A DNA stretch of 64,000 bases from positions 1 through 64,000 of the forward strand of contig NZ_JAERVL010000033.1 in assembly GCF_016745835.1 (NCBI RefSeq), in the 5' to 3' direction. Position 1 is the stretch's first letter. The number at the start of each line of letters is the position of its first letter. Source of the DNA: Caldalkalibacillus salinus. GTDB taxonomy: Bacteria; Bacillota; Bacilli; Caldalkalibacillales; JCM-10596. The notes under the pieces are model-generated. The model had not been told where the DNA came from. It did no database searches and saw only the letters and a program-made list of their open reading frames with translations. The translations under genes and the position numbers were made by a program. Shown in pieces: positions 28,532-37,444 of this stretch.

Positions 28532-29149
28532 ATGCAAAAACTAGCCGCTCAACCGAGGCAGACCGAAAGGAAATCAGTTGCCAAGAATTTAAGGCAAGAA
28601 GGAAGAATACCTGCTGTCGTCTACGGTGAGAAAGTCGGAAACGCTTCTTTGTCCGTGGAAGAAGGGGAATTCTCCAAGCTCCTTAGAGAGTATGGACATA
28701 ACGTGCTAGTCAAATTAGATTGGGACGGTCAACAAGCCACAGCCATCATAGGTGAAGTGCAGAGTGATCCATTAAAAGGGACAACGTTACATGTTGATTT
28801 CCAAGAGGTGAACCTAGACAAAACTTTAACGGCTGACATACCTTTGGAGTGGGTTGGGGAGGATGGAGCAAACAAAAAAGGTGTATTACAGAAACAAACC
28901 CATGCCTTACAAGTAGAGTGTCTACCGAAAGACTTACCGGATTATATTACTGTCGACGTTTCAGCACTTGACATTGGTGATAGTCTGTCAGTAGGAGACT
29001 TAAATTTTGGACAAGGCATAAAGCCGACTAATGAAGAAGATACAGTTATTGTACGTTTAGCCGCACCATCTACTGAAACGGAACCAGAAGAACCGCAGCA
29101 GGAGGTAAATGAACCAGAATTAGTGGAAAATGATGATGGTGAAGATTAA
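28532..29149 (+). CDS. ctc: 50S ribosomal protein L25, general stress protein Ctc
   Basis: A 5S rRNA-binding ribosomal protein with the L25 domain (residues 1-90) followed by the CTC/TL5 beta domain (95-185) and a Glu/Pro-rich acidic tail. It has 205 residues, in line with B. subtilis Ctc. GGGAAGGTGATC precedes the ATG. A sigma-B type promoter upstream implies stress induction, as known for this gene. Confidence 0.95.
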   Translation: MQKLAAQPRQTERKSVAKNLRQEGRIPAVVYGEKVGNASLSVEEGEFSKLLREYGHNVLVKLDWDGQQATAIIGEVQSDPLKGTTLHVDFQEVNLDKTLTADIPLEWVGEDGANKKGVLQKQTHALQVECLPKDLPDYITVDVSALDIGDSLSVGDLNFGQGIKPTNEEDTVIVRLAAPSTETEPEEPQQEVNEPELVENDDGED

Positions 29150-29162
29150 TTGTTGGACGATA

Positions 29163-29192
29163 GGCGTAACCGGATGGGGTTGCGCCTTCCTT
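29163..29192 (+). terminator. Weak terminator after ctc
   Basis: GGCGTAACC / GGTTGCGCC, a nine-base stem with one GU pair and a six-base loop, then TTCCTT. The poor T tract makes partial read-through to pth likely. Confidence 0.5.
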
Positions 29193-29220
29193 AAGTGTAC
29201 GCAAATGGGGAGGAAAGATC

Positions 29221-29781
29221 ATGAAATTGATTGTGGGACTAGGAAATCCCGGTCCAAAGTATGAGGATACGAGACATAATATAGGGTTTATGGTCATCGA
29301 TCACCTTGCTAGAGCATTAAATATAGAGGTGACACAAAACAAGGGCAAGGGATTAGTGGGGGAAGGTTTAGTTGAAGGACAAAAAGTGATGCTCGTGAAA
29401 CCGATGACGTATATGAACCTATCAGGAGAATGTGTACGCGCTTTAATGGATTATTATAAAATACCGATTGATGATGTCCTCATCATTTACGATGACTTGG
29501 ACCTGCCATTCGCTAAGTTTAAGCTAAGAATGAAAGGGAGTTCTGCCGGACATAACGGCTTAAAATCTATTATTGCTCACTTGGGCACCCAAGCTTTCCA
29601 GCGTGTCAAAATGGGAATTGGGCGACCAGAATATGGTGACATTATCCCTTATGTACTAGGAAAGTTTGCCAAAGAAGAACAGAAGCATCTCCAGCCGTGG
29701 ATTGAAGAAGCTGGGGAAGCAAGTCTTGCGTTTGTCACAGAACCTGATTTTTCAAAAGTAATGAATCGTTTTAATCGTTAA
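29221..29781 (+). CDS. pth: Peptidyl-tRNA hydrolase
   Basis: Recycles peptidyl-tRNA (spoVC in B. subtilis). The 186-residue enzyme has [22 protein letters not shown] at 6-27 with catalytic His20, [10 protein letters not shown] near 60-69, the catalytic Asp region DDLDLP and [10 protein letters not shown] near 108-117. GGGAGG precedes the ATG at 29221. It fits the ctc-pth-fin-mfd order. Confidence 0.97.
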   Translation: MKLIVGLGNPGPKYEDTRHNIGFMVIDHLARALNIEVTQNKGKGLVGEGLVEGQKVMLVKPMTYMNLSGECVRALMDYYKIPIDDVLIIYDDLDLPFAKFKLRMKGSSAGHNGLKSIIAHLGTQAFQRVKMGIGRPEYGDIIPYVLGKFAKEEQKHLQPWIEEAGEASLAFVTEPDFSKVMNRFNR

Positions 29782-29793
29782 TAGGACAATTAA

Positions 29794-29824
29794 TGAATGA
29801 ATACGCTTAAAACATGGCATACTA
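29794..29824 (+). promoter_or_regulatory. Sigma-F/sigma-G type promoter of fin
   Basis: TGAATG (29794-29799), 18-base spacer, CATACTA (29818-29824): a full match to GHATR-N18-CATHHTA. fin is a sigma-F gene in B. subtilis. Confidence 0.78.
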
Positions 29825-29862
29825 AAAATGGATTATGTTTAGACAACAGGAGGAAAAACTTC

Positions 29863-30093
29863 ATGGCCATCCGTTACGTATGCCGTTATTGTAATCACCA
29901 CCTTGGTGATATACGTCATCAAGAAGTGGAAGAAGAGAAACTGGGTTTTCATGCCCTATCTGCAACTGAGCGTGAACAAATGCTGCAATATCAGGAAAAT
30001 GGTGATATTATTGCTCAAGTGTGCTGCGAGCATTGCCAAGAAACGATTCAAAGATATCCGGAGTTGTTACTTCAGACAGACATTTTACAGTAA
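29863..30093 (+). CDS. fin: Anti-sigma-F factor Fin (YabK)
   Basis: Fin binds sigma-F and helps the forespore switch to sigma-G. From the ATG at 29863 (AGGAGG nine bases upstream) it has 76 residues, exactly the B. subtilis length. Zinc-binding CRYC (about 7-10) and CEHC (about 55-58, preceded by another Cys) flank the LGFHALSATEREQMLQYQENGDI block. The frame is open 22 codons further upstream, but that part crosses the promoter. Confidence 0.94.
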   Translation: MAIRYVCRYCNHHLGDIRHQEVEEEKLGFHALSATEREQMLQYQENGDIIAQVCCEHCQETIQRYPELLLQTDILQ

Positions 30094-30102
30094 ACATAGA
30101 GG

Positions 30103-30135
30103 GATAAGCCTTAGAACGGTCTAAGGCTTATTTGC
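30103..30135 (+). terminator. Terminator after fin
   Basis: A perfect 12-base stem (30104-30115 with 30120-30131) and a four-base loop; the following T tract is short (TTTG). Confidence 0.65.
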
Positions 30136-30212
30136 CTTGTGAGTTCGCAATCATATATGACTAATCGTCCTTCATGTTAAAACTATCAATAGGTGCGAGA
30201 GAGGAGGTTGCT

Positions 30213-33200
30213 ATGAATAGGATTATACAACACTTTTCCTTAGGAGAAGATTTTCAAAACGTGCAAACGGCATACGAAAATGGGATAAAAGAACAAATGG
30301 TGTCTGGCCTAAGTGGCTCTTCCCGAACACTATTTATGAGTGCCATCTATCAAAAGCAAGAACAATCTGTTCTGGTTGTCACACATAATCTCTATCAGGC
30401 TCAGAAAGTTTATGAGGATATGGTAGAGTGGTTACCAGAAGAGGATGTCTTACTGTATCCCGTCAATGACCTGATGTCCTCTGAAATTGCAACCGCAAGT
30501 CCAGAGTTAAAGGGGCAACGTATTCAAGTCCTAAATGAATGTTTAGAACCGAATAAAAAAGTATTAATTGTACCTTTAGCAGGCATTCGTCGCTTGTTGC
30601 CACCGAAGGAAGAATGGCAGCAGTCGCAAATAACTTTTTCTTTAGGTGAAGACGTAGATTTAGAAACGCTACAACATCAGTTGAATCACTTAGGGTATCA
30701 GAGGGTGGATATGGTAGAAACACATGGCGAATATAGTGTTCGTGGTGGCATTATCGATATACTACCTGCTTCTGATGACCACCCTATAAGAATGGAATTG
30801 TTTGATACCGAGGTGGATTCCATTCGCACCTTTGACTTAGAGACACAACGCTCAATAGAACAGAAAAAGCAAGTCACCATTGGCCCCACTTCCGAATTGA
30901 TTATCAAACCAGAGCATTACCAAAGTGCTGCCCAAGCACTAGGCTCTATGCTAGAGACACAACTAGGACGTATGAAGGATCAGGATGCCAAAGACAAATT
31001 ACAAGAAAAACTAGGATGGGAGCTCGAACAATTAGAACAAGAAGCTGCTTTTCAAGGCATCTACAAGTATGTCAGTGTATTATATGAAAGGCAAACCACG
31101 CTTTTAGATTACTTATCAAAGGATACTGTTATCATTGTCGACGAACCCACTAGAGTATTGGAGTCTGAAGAACATTACAAGACGGAAGAAGCAGATTGGC
31201 AAACGTCCTTGATACACGCAGGTGAGTATTTGGGCGATCTCCAATTATCTCAACCATTGGACCAGTGGTTAGGTAAGAAGGTTAATCCGATTATCTACTT
31301 GTCTTTATTTCTTAGACAAATACCTCATACGCATCCAGAAAATATTGTGAGCTTCACTTCTAAAACGATGCAGAACTTCCATGGGCAACTGCCCATGCTT
31401 AAGAATGAAGTGGCCCGTTGGAAGAAAAGTAAACAAGTGGTGGTCTTTCTTGCGAGTGATACAGACCGAGCGGAACGTATGTTAAATGCGCTTCAGGACT
31501 TTGACATTGAGATTTCACATGATCGCGGACAGGTTTTAGAAGAGGGAAGTCCTGTCGTGATGACGGGCAGTTTACATCAAGGATTTGAGCTTCCACTTCA
31601 CTCACTCGTGGTTGTGACTGAAAGTGAAGTTTTCACTAAACAACAAAAAAGGCGCTCTAGAAAAAGCAGACAGCTCTCCAACGCTGAGAGAATTAAGAAT
31701 TATACAGAACTTAACGTAGGAGATTACGTCGTCCACATTAATCACGGGATCGGTAAATATCTCGGTATCGAGACGCTCGAGATTGGTGGGGTGCATAAGG
31801 ATTACCTTAATCTAAGATACTCTGGGAATGACAAGCTATATGTCCCTGTCGAACAGATCGATCAGGTACAAAAATACGTCGGGGGAGAAGAAAAAGAACC
31901 TAAGCTGTATTCCTTAGGCGGTAGTGAATGGAAGAAAGTAAAAAGTAAAGTACAATCATCCGTCAAAGACATTGCTGCTGACCTTATTAAGCTTTATGCC
32001 CAAAGAGAAGCAACAACCGGTTACGCCTTTAATAAAGACAGCGCCATGCATCGTGAATTTGACTCCTTATTTCCATATCAAGAGACGGAGGATCAACTTC
32101 GCGCCATTGAGGAAATTAAAAAGGACATGGAACGGACGCGCCCTATGGACCGTCTATTATGTGGAGACGTAGGCTACGGCAAGACCGAGGTGGCTATCCG
32201 TGCAGCGTTCAAAGCGATAATGGATGGCAAACAAGTGGCGATCCTAGTACCGACCACCATACTGGCCCAACAGCATTACGAAACGTTAAGAGAGAGGTTT
32301 AACGATTATCCAGTTGAGATTGAAGTTTTGAGTCGTTTCCGTACGAGGAAGGAACAAAACCAAACGGTGAAAAAGTTAAAGGAAGGCCTTGTAGACGTCG
32401 TAATTGGAACCCATCGTCTCTTATCTAAGGATATCGTGTTTAAGGACTTAGGATTGCTTGTCGTCGATGAAGAGCAACGTTTTGGTGTCTCGCACAAAGA
32501 AAAAATCAAACAAATGAAGCAAAACGTGGATGTCTTGACATTAACGGCAACCCCCATTCCAAGAACCTTGCATATGTCCATGCTTGGTGTACGTGATCTA
32601 TCCGTTATAGAAACCCCGCCTGAGAACCGTTTTCCGGTACAGACGTATGTCGTTGAATTTAATGCTGCACTCATACGGGAGGCGATAGAAAGGGAGTTAG
32701 CCAGGGGGGGACAAGTATATTTCTTGTACAACCAAGTACAAGGGATCGACCAAATGGCTGAACATATTCGCGCTTTAGTACCAGACGCCAGAATCGCAAC
32801 AGCGCATGGTAAAATGAAAGAAACGGAGCTAGAAGCCATTATGATTGACTTTCTTGATGGAGAGTATGACGTCCTCGTGAGCACGACGATCATTGAGACG
32901 GGCGTTGATATTCCTAATGTGAATACGCTCATCATTCATGATGCCGATAAAATGGGATTATCACAGCTCTATCAGCTGAGAGGTAGAGTCGGTCGTTCCA
33001 GTCGTATGGCTTATGCTTATTTCACATACCAGAGAGATAAAGTGTTAACGGAAGTGGCTGAGAAACGCCTTCAAGCCATTAAGGAATTTACTGAGCTTGG
33101 TTCAGGCTTTAAAATCGCCATGCGAGACCTTTCTATTCGAGGAGCCGGTAACTTACTCGGAGCTGAACAGCATGGTTTTATCGCTTCAGTCGGTTTTGAT

Positions 33201-33752
33201 TTATACTCTCAGATGTTAAAAGAAGCCATAGAAGAAATGAAGGGTGAAACCAAGGTAGAGGATAAAAAAGAGTTAGAACTAGACTTACATGTGGACGCCT
33301 ACCTCCCTGACAGTTATATTAAAGATGGGAAGCAAAAGATTGAGATGTACAAAAAAGTTCATGCCACCCGTACGCAAAAGGACGTATTTGAGCTTGAAGA
33401 TGAGCTGTTAGACCGTTTTGGCACGATACCAGACCCAGTTCAACGCTTGATGTCTGTGGCAAAGGTACGGGCATACGCCCATCACCTTAACTTAGAGAGC
33501 ATCATCCAAAAACAGGGTGTTGTGCGGATGCTCTTTGAGCAAAACCAGAATGATAAACTCGATGGAGGGAAGCTTTTTCAAATTGTCACAGAATTTGGCC
33601 GAAAAGTCGGATTGATTTCCGAGCACCAAATTGGTATATCTGTTAGAATAAAGGGGTTAGCTGAAACGGAATGGCTAAGTATAATTGAAAGACTATTACA
33701 TCAATTAGTTGAAGGAGACATCCTGAAAGGAGAAGAAGAGCATGCACTTTAA
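30213..33752 (+). CDS. mfd: Transcription-repair coupling factor Mfd
   Basis: Displaces stalled RNA polymerase and recruits UvrA. From the ATG at 30213 (GAGGAGG upstream) it has 1179 residues, close to the 1177 of B. subtilis. Order: UvrB-like module (1-330), linker with degenerate D3, RNA polymerase interaction domain (about 480-545, NVGDYVVHINHGIGKYLGIE), RecG-like helicase with Walker A LLCGDVGYGKTEVA near 645 and DEEQ near 748, the TRG motif region LSIRGAGNLLGAEQHG near 985, and C-terminal UvrA-mimic domain 7. It overlaps the next gene by 11 bases. Confidence 0.97.
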   Translation: MNRIIQHFSLGEDFQNVQTAYENGIKEQMVSGLSGSSRTLFMSAIYQKQEQSVLVVTHNLYQAQKVYEDMVEWLPEEDVLLYPVNDLMSSEIATASPELKGQRIQVLNECLEPNKKVLIVPLAGIRRLLPPKEEWQQSQITFSLGEDVDLETLQHQLNHLGYQRVDMVETHGEYSVRGGIIDILPASDDHPIRMELFDTEVDSIRTFDLETQRSIEQKKQVTIGPTSELIIKPEHYQSAAQALGSMLETQLGRMKDQDAKDKLQEKLGWELEQLEQEAAFQGIYKYVSVLYERQTTLLDYLSKDTVIIVDEPTRVLESEEHYKTEEADWQTSLIHAGEYLGDLQLSQPLDQWLGKKVNPIIYLSLFLRQIPHTHPENIVSFTSKTMQNFHGQLPMLKNEVARWKKSKQVVVFLASDTDRAERMLNALQDFDIEISHDRGQVLEEGSPVVMTGSLHQGFELPLHSLVVVTESEVFTKQQKRRSRKSRQLSNAERIKNYTELNVGDYVVHINHGIGKYLGIETLEIGGVHKDYLNLRYSGNDKLYVPVEQIDQVQKYVGGEEKEPKLYSLGGSEWKKVKSKVQSSVKDIAADLIKLYAQREATTGYAFNKDSAMHREFDSLFPYQETEDQLRAIEEIKKDMERTRPMDRLLCGDVGYGKTEVAIRAAFKAIMDGKQVAILVPTTILAQQHYETLRERFNDYPVEIEVLSRFRTRKEQNQTVKKLKEGLVDVVIGTHRLLSKDIVFKDLGLLVVDEEQRFGVSHKEKIKQMKQNVDVLTLTATPIPRTLHMSMLGVRDLSVIETPPENRFPVQTYVVEFNAALIREAIERELARGGQVYFLYNQVQGIDQMAEHIRALVPDARIATAHGKMKETELEAIMIDFLDGEYDVLVSTTIIETGVDIPNVNTLIIHDADKMGLSQLYQLRGRVGRSSRMAYAYFTYQRDKVLTEVAEKRLQAIKEFTELGSGFKIAMRDLSIRGAGNLLGAEQHGFIASVGFDLYSQMLKEAIEEMKGETKVEDKKELELDLHVDAYLPDSYIKDGKQKIEMYKKVHATRTQKDVFELEDELLDRFGTIPDPVQRLMSVAKVRAYAHHLNLESIIQKQGVVRMLFEQNQNDKLDGGKLFQIVTEFGRKVGLISEHQIGISVRIKGLAETEWLSIIERLLHQLVEGDILKGEEEHAL

Positions 33753-34803
33753 ACGATTCACCATTTTAGCATTGGTTGTTGCACTGTCCTTGATCGTAGC
33801 CGCTTGTGGAGGAGGTAACGATGAAGAGGCATCAGGAGACGAACAAAATGCTGATCTACCAATGGAACCAGACATCTCATTTACAGAAATAGACCGCACT
33901 GGCTTAGAAGCTGATACCGTGGTGGCAACGTATGAGGGTGGAGAGATTACCGGTGACCAATTGGCTAGTTATTTAGGTTTCCATGGTTTTGTCAATCCTA
34001 GTGTTCAAGTAAACGAAGCAGAAAGTCGCCAAGAACTACTTAAATTCTTAATCCTTCAGGAAACGGTCGCTGATGAAGTGGCGTCAACTGAATGGGCAGA
34101 ACAAAAAGCTGAAGAGCTATGGGATGAGATCAACAGCGTGTACACAGAAGATCAGACTGAAGAAGCTTACGAAAAACTGCACACTTCTGAAGAAGAGATT
34201 AAAGACCATCTCGTAGGGTATTACTTAATGGAGAGCTATTTCCGTGAACAAATCGACGAAGATGAAGCTTTGGCGTTCTATGAAGACATCCAAGAACAGA
34301 TCACAACCGCTTCAGTTCGTCATATATTAGTGGCAACTGAAGAACAACAGCCAGATGGGTCGATGGAAGAAATCCGCACAGAGGAAGAAGCGAAGCAATT
34401 AGCGGATGAGCTTTATGCAGACCTTCAAGAAGGGGCTGACTTTGCCGAGCTAGCAGCAGAACATACAGATGATCCAGGAAGCAAAGATAACGGGGGTTTG
34501 TATGAGGACGTTGCCGTTGGCCAGTGGGTTCCAGAGTTCAAACAAGCTGCACTAGAGCAAGATATTGATGAGATTGGTGAGCCGGTTAAGACCGACTTTG
34601 GATACCATATCATTCGCGTCGAGGACCGTACTGTGACACCTTTTGAAGAGATTGAAGATAACGTTTATGGTCAATTGGCGAACGATAAGATCTATGATTA
34701 CTACTCTAATACCCTTCCGGATAAAATTGAGGAAATTAACATTCAAGTTGAAGAGGCGGATGCTGATGATCAATCAGAAGATGCTCAATCTGAAGACGAG
34801 TAA
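33742..34803 (+). CDS. PrsA-like parvulin peptidyl-prolyl isomerase lipoprotein
   Basis: An extracytoplasmic foldase anchored by lipid. The lipobox LIVAAC at residues 17-22 follows a short signal peptide, so mature protein starts at Cys22. A SurA-N-like helical segment (about 60-180) precedes a parvulin PPIase domain (about 190-295: ASVRHILVATEE, FAELAAEHTDDPGSKDNGGLYEDV, DFGYHIIRVEDR). The tail is very acidic. The gene begins inside the mfd stop region (11-base overlap), so it is translationally coupled to mfd, an unusual pairing; B. subtilis has spoVT directly after mfd. It is a second parvulin in the window beside yacD. Confidence 0.88.
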   Translation: MHFKRFTILALVVALSLIVAACGGGNDEEASGDEQNADLPMEPDISFTEIDRTGLEADTVVATYEGGEITGDQLASYLGFHGFVNPSVQVNEAESRQELLKFLILQETVADEVASTEWAEQKAEELWDEINSVYTEDQTEEAYEKLHTSEEEIKDHLVGYYLMESYFREQIDEDEALAFYEDIQEQITTASVRHILVATEEQQPDGSMEEIRTEEEAKQLADELYADLQEGADFAELAAEHTDDPGSKDNGGLYEDVAVGQWVPEFKQAALEQDIDEIGEPVKTDFGYHIIRVEDRTVTPFEEIEDNVYGQLANDKIYDYYSNTLPDKIEEINIQVEEADADDQSEDAQSEDE

Positions 34804-34850
34804 GCTATAACGTAACGGCGGTGTCAATCTGTCACTGTCATATAAGAGTG

Positions 34851-34882
34851 AAAAAAGGGCCACATCAAGGCTCTTTTTTTTT
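34851..34882 (+). terminator. Terminator after the PrsA-like gene
   Basis: AAAAAGGGCC / GGCTCTTTTT with a seven-base loop, continuing into Ts. Confidence 0.85.
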
Positions 34883-34910
34883 GTCTAAAATCAGTTTTTC
34901 CTGTGATTAG

Positions 34911-34940
34911 TGCATATGTTTTATCTTGGTACAAATAATA
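34911..34940 (+). promoter_or_regulatory. Candidate sigma-G promoter for spoVT
   Basis: TGCATA (34911-34916) matches the sigma-G -35 TGMATA; 17 bases on, AATAATA (34934-34940) differs from CATAATA at one base. spoVT is sigma-G dependent in B. subtilis. The leader would be about 90 bases. Confidence 0.45.
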
Positions 34941-35033
34941 AAGGCAAGACCTGCAGAGGCAAGGATAAAAAGGGAGATGTGACATTTAACCAAAATACAA
35001 CAAAGAAAAACAAAGAAAGAGAGGCATCAATAC

Positions 35034-35576
35034 ATGAAAGCAACAGGCATTGTTCGTCGAATTGATGATTTGGGAAGAGTTGTCATTCCTAAAGAAATTC
35101 GTCGCACGTTAAGAATTAGAGAAGGAGACCCACTGGAGATATTTGTAGATCGTGAAGGTGAAGTGATATTAAAGAAGTACTCCCCGATTGGCGAATTGGG
35201 GGACTTTGCCAAAGAATATGCGGACTCATTGTATGAAAGTTTAGGACATACCACCCTTATTTGTGACCGTGACCATATTATTGCGGTTGCTGGCATATCG
35301 AAAAAAGAGTACTTAGAAAAATCAGTTGGACATGTCGTTGAATCAAGTATGAACGAACGCAAAACATTGGTAGAGGGTAACAAAGGAAATTTTGAGATTT
35401 GCAAAGATGTGAATGAAGAATATACATCATACTGTGTATCCCCTATTGTAGCAGGAGGAGACCCTATCGGTGCTGTTATCCTCTTAAGTAAACAAGAGGG
35501 CGTCGATATGGGGGACATCGAAGAAAAATTAACGGAAACGGCAGCAGGATTTTTAGGTAAACAAATGGAGCAGTAA
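35034..35576 (+). CDS. spoVT: Stage V sporulation regulator SpoVT
   Basis: A forespore transcription factor that modulates sigma-G genes. The 180-residue protein has an AbrB-like swapped-hairpin DNA-binding domain at 1-52 (MKATGIVRRIDDLGRVVIPKEIRRTLRIREGDPLEIFVD) and a GAF-fold ligand-like domain (56-178). Length and order equal the B. subtilis protein. Together with abrB it makes two paralogous swapped-hairpin regulators in the window. It has its own terminator. Confidence 0.96.
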   Translation: MKATGIVRRIDDLGRVVIPKEIRRTLRIREGDPLEIFVDREGEVILKKYSPIGELGDFAKEYADSLYESLGHTTLICDRDHIIAVAGISKKEYLEKSVGHVVESSMNERKTLVEGNKGNFEICKDVNEEYTSYCVSPIVAGGDPIGAVILLSKQEGVDMGDIEEKLTETAAGFLGKQMEQ

Positions 35577-35595
35577 GTTTGAAGATAGACACGTG

Positions 35596-35622
35596 AGCCT
35601 ATCCTAGTGGTAGGCTTTTTTT
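35596..35622 (+). terminator. Terminator after spoVT
   Basis: AGCCTATC / GGTAGGCT (one GU pair), five-base loop, seven Ts. Confidence 0.85.
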
Positions 35623-35710
35623 ATTGTGTCAAAAACGTCCTAAATAAATTTTTAGCCCCAAGTACGGAAATAGGATTAGACCAAAGAACAACGTCATGAG
35701 GCTTATAATG

Positions 35711-35719
35711 TGGTATAAT
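35711..35719 (+). promoter_or_regulatory. Extended -10 promoter for the yabM-yabN unit
   Basis: TGGTATAAT, a TGn-extended perfect -10, without a convincing -35. It would start the run from the SpoVB-like gene through yabN. Confidence 0.5.
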
Positions 35720-35754
35720 ATGGGGAGTTTGGCGAGTGAGAGGAGTTCACATCC

Positions 35755-37434
35755 ATGACAGAGCAAGAACAAACAAAAGTCTTATTAAAAGGAACTGCGA
35801 TATTAGCTGCTGCAGCTCTTATATCCAAGGTTTTGGGTGTTGTGTACCGTATCCCATATCAAAACATAACAGGGGATTTAGGTTTGTATGTCTTTCAACA
35901 AGTGTATCCATTATATAGTTTGTTATTAATAGTGGCGACGGCTGGGTTTCCTATAGCTGTTTCCAAGCTAGTGGCCGAAAGGATTGCTTTAGGAGATCAT
36001 AACGGAGCCAAAAGGGTGTTCCGGGTGTCAGCCGTCGCGCTGTCACTGACCGGTCTTGTCACGTTTTTAGCCATGTACGCGGGGGCGCCGTATATCGCCT
36101 CCTGGATGGAAGATGATGGCCTTATCTTGCCCTTACGCAGTGTATCATTTGCCTTATTAATTGTGCCCTTTATGGCTGCCATACGTGGATATTTCCAAGG
36201 TCATCAAAATATGGTACCGACGGCCATATCTCAGGTCATCGAGCAAATTATAAGAGTAATCACGATTATTGCACTCAGTTACTGGTTTATGGCCAATCAA
36301 TATGATGAGTACTATGCGGGTGCCGGTGCTGTTTTTGGTGCTTTTACCGGGGCGGCGGCCGCGCTGATCTTTTTATTATTACTGTGGCGTCGAGTACAAG
36401 CTAAGCACAATAAACAACCACAAAAAGCGACGCCCACCACGGAAGAGTCCCATGGTGATGAGGATCAATCATCAGCGCCAGAGACTTTCACTCAAGAAAC
36501 GGTAGTCCAGCTTATTAAGCGCATTTTATACTTAGCCATTCCGATATGTCTAGGCGCGATGGTTTTACCGTTGTTTCAAATAGTGGATGCGATGACGGTG
36601 GTTAAAGTTCTTAATCATACAGGTATCGAACCGATCGATTCTAGGAATTTAAAAGGGGTCTTTGATCGGGGGCAGCCCCTCGTCCAATTCGCTGCCTTCT
36701 TTGCGACAGCTTTATCATTGGCTCTAGTCCCTTCTATTTCTGAGGCTTACGCCAAAAATAACCACAAACTCATCGCCGTTCGGTCTGAAATGGCTTTAAG
36801 GTTAACTTTATTTTTAGGACTGGCAGCTTCTTTTGGTCTTGCGGTGTTAGCAGGTCCTGTCAATATTATGCTGTACAAAACGGGCGATGGTACGATAACG
36901 CTTGCTGTCCTCGCTTTTACGACCATGTTTTCAACACTCGGGATTGCGTCCGGTGCCGTGTTACAGGGGCTCGGCCGTGTTATCTTACCTGCCCGAAATT
37001 TGCTCGCAGGTGTTGTTGTCAAGACTATACTTAACGTTGCCCTTATTCCGATATGGGGGATCACTGGTGCCGCATTAGCTACCGTCTTAGCTTACGGTGT
37101 AGCCACCATCCTAAATCTTGTGGCCTTGCACAAAATCACGAAATTGCAACTATCCTTTAAGGTATTTTTCGCCAAGCCGTTCACGGCCGTTATAGCAATG
37201 GCCGTGTTGGTCTGGTTAACAATGGAAGGTCTATTGTTCGCCTTAAGTGGTGTCATTACGCATGAGCGTATATATTTTGCCATTGTGGCCTTATCTTCAG
37301 TGGCAGTGGGTGTCGTCACCTATGCACTTGGACTATTAAAGTTCGGTGCTGTGACTAAGGAGGAGCTGCAATCAGTTCCTAAAGTTAATCGGTTCGTTCC
37401 CTTATTAGATAAGTTTAAATTCTTTAAATCGTAG
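35755..37434 (+). CDS. yabM: SpoVB-like polysaccharide/lipid flippase (YabM, MOP superfamily)
   Basis: An integral membrane protein of 559 residues with about 14 hydrophobic segments, of the MVF/SpoVB branch of the MOP flippases, likely moving a lipid-linked wall or coat precursor. The start KGTAILAAAALISKVLGVVYRIPYQNITGDLGLYVFQ is the family signature. A hydrophilic loop of about 45 residues (roughly 215-262, rich in Lys, Gln, Thr and Glu) separates the two halves. GAGAGGAG lies nine bases before the ATG. It is followed after ten bases by yabN. Confidence 0.92.
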   Translation: MTEQEQTKVLLKGTAILAAAALISKVLGVVYRIPYQNITGDLGLYVFQQVYPLYSLLLIVATAGFPIAVSKLVAERIALGDHNGAKRVFRVSAVALSLTGLVTFLAMYAGAPYIASWMEDDGLILPLRSVSFALLIVPFMAAIRGYFQGHQNMVPTAISQVIEQIIRVITIIALSYWFMANQYDEYYAGAGAVFGAFTGAAAALIFLLLLWRRVQAKHNKQPQKATPTTEESHGDEDQSSAPETFTQETVVQLIKRILYLAIPICLGAMVLPLFQIVDAMTVVKVLNHTGIEPIDSRNLKGVFDRGQPLVQFAAFFATALSLALVPSISEAYAKNNHKLIAVRSEMALRLTLFLGLAASFGLAVLAGPVNIMLYKTGDGTITLAVLAFTTMFSTLGIASGAVLQGLGRVILPARNLLAGVVVKTILNVALIPIWGITGAALATVLAYGVATILNLVALHKITKLQLSFKVFFAKPFTAVIAMAVLVWLTMEGLLFALSGVITHERIYFAIVALSSVAVGVVTYALGLLKFGAVTKEELQSVPKVNRFVPLLDKFKFFKS

Positions 37435-37444
37435 GAGGTCAGAG

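Noticed and set aside
32306-32935. 209-codon minus-strand open frame inside mfd
   Set aside because: Shadow of the Mfd helicase domain with no recognisable motif.
35027-35518. 163-codon minus-strand open frame opposite spoVT
   Set aside because: Shadow of spoVT; the plus-strand gene is unambiguous.
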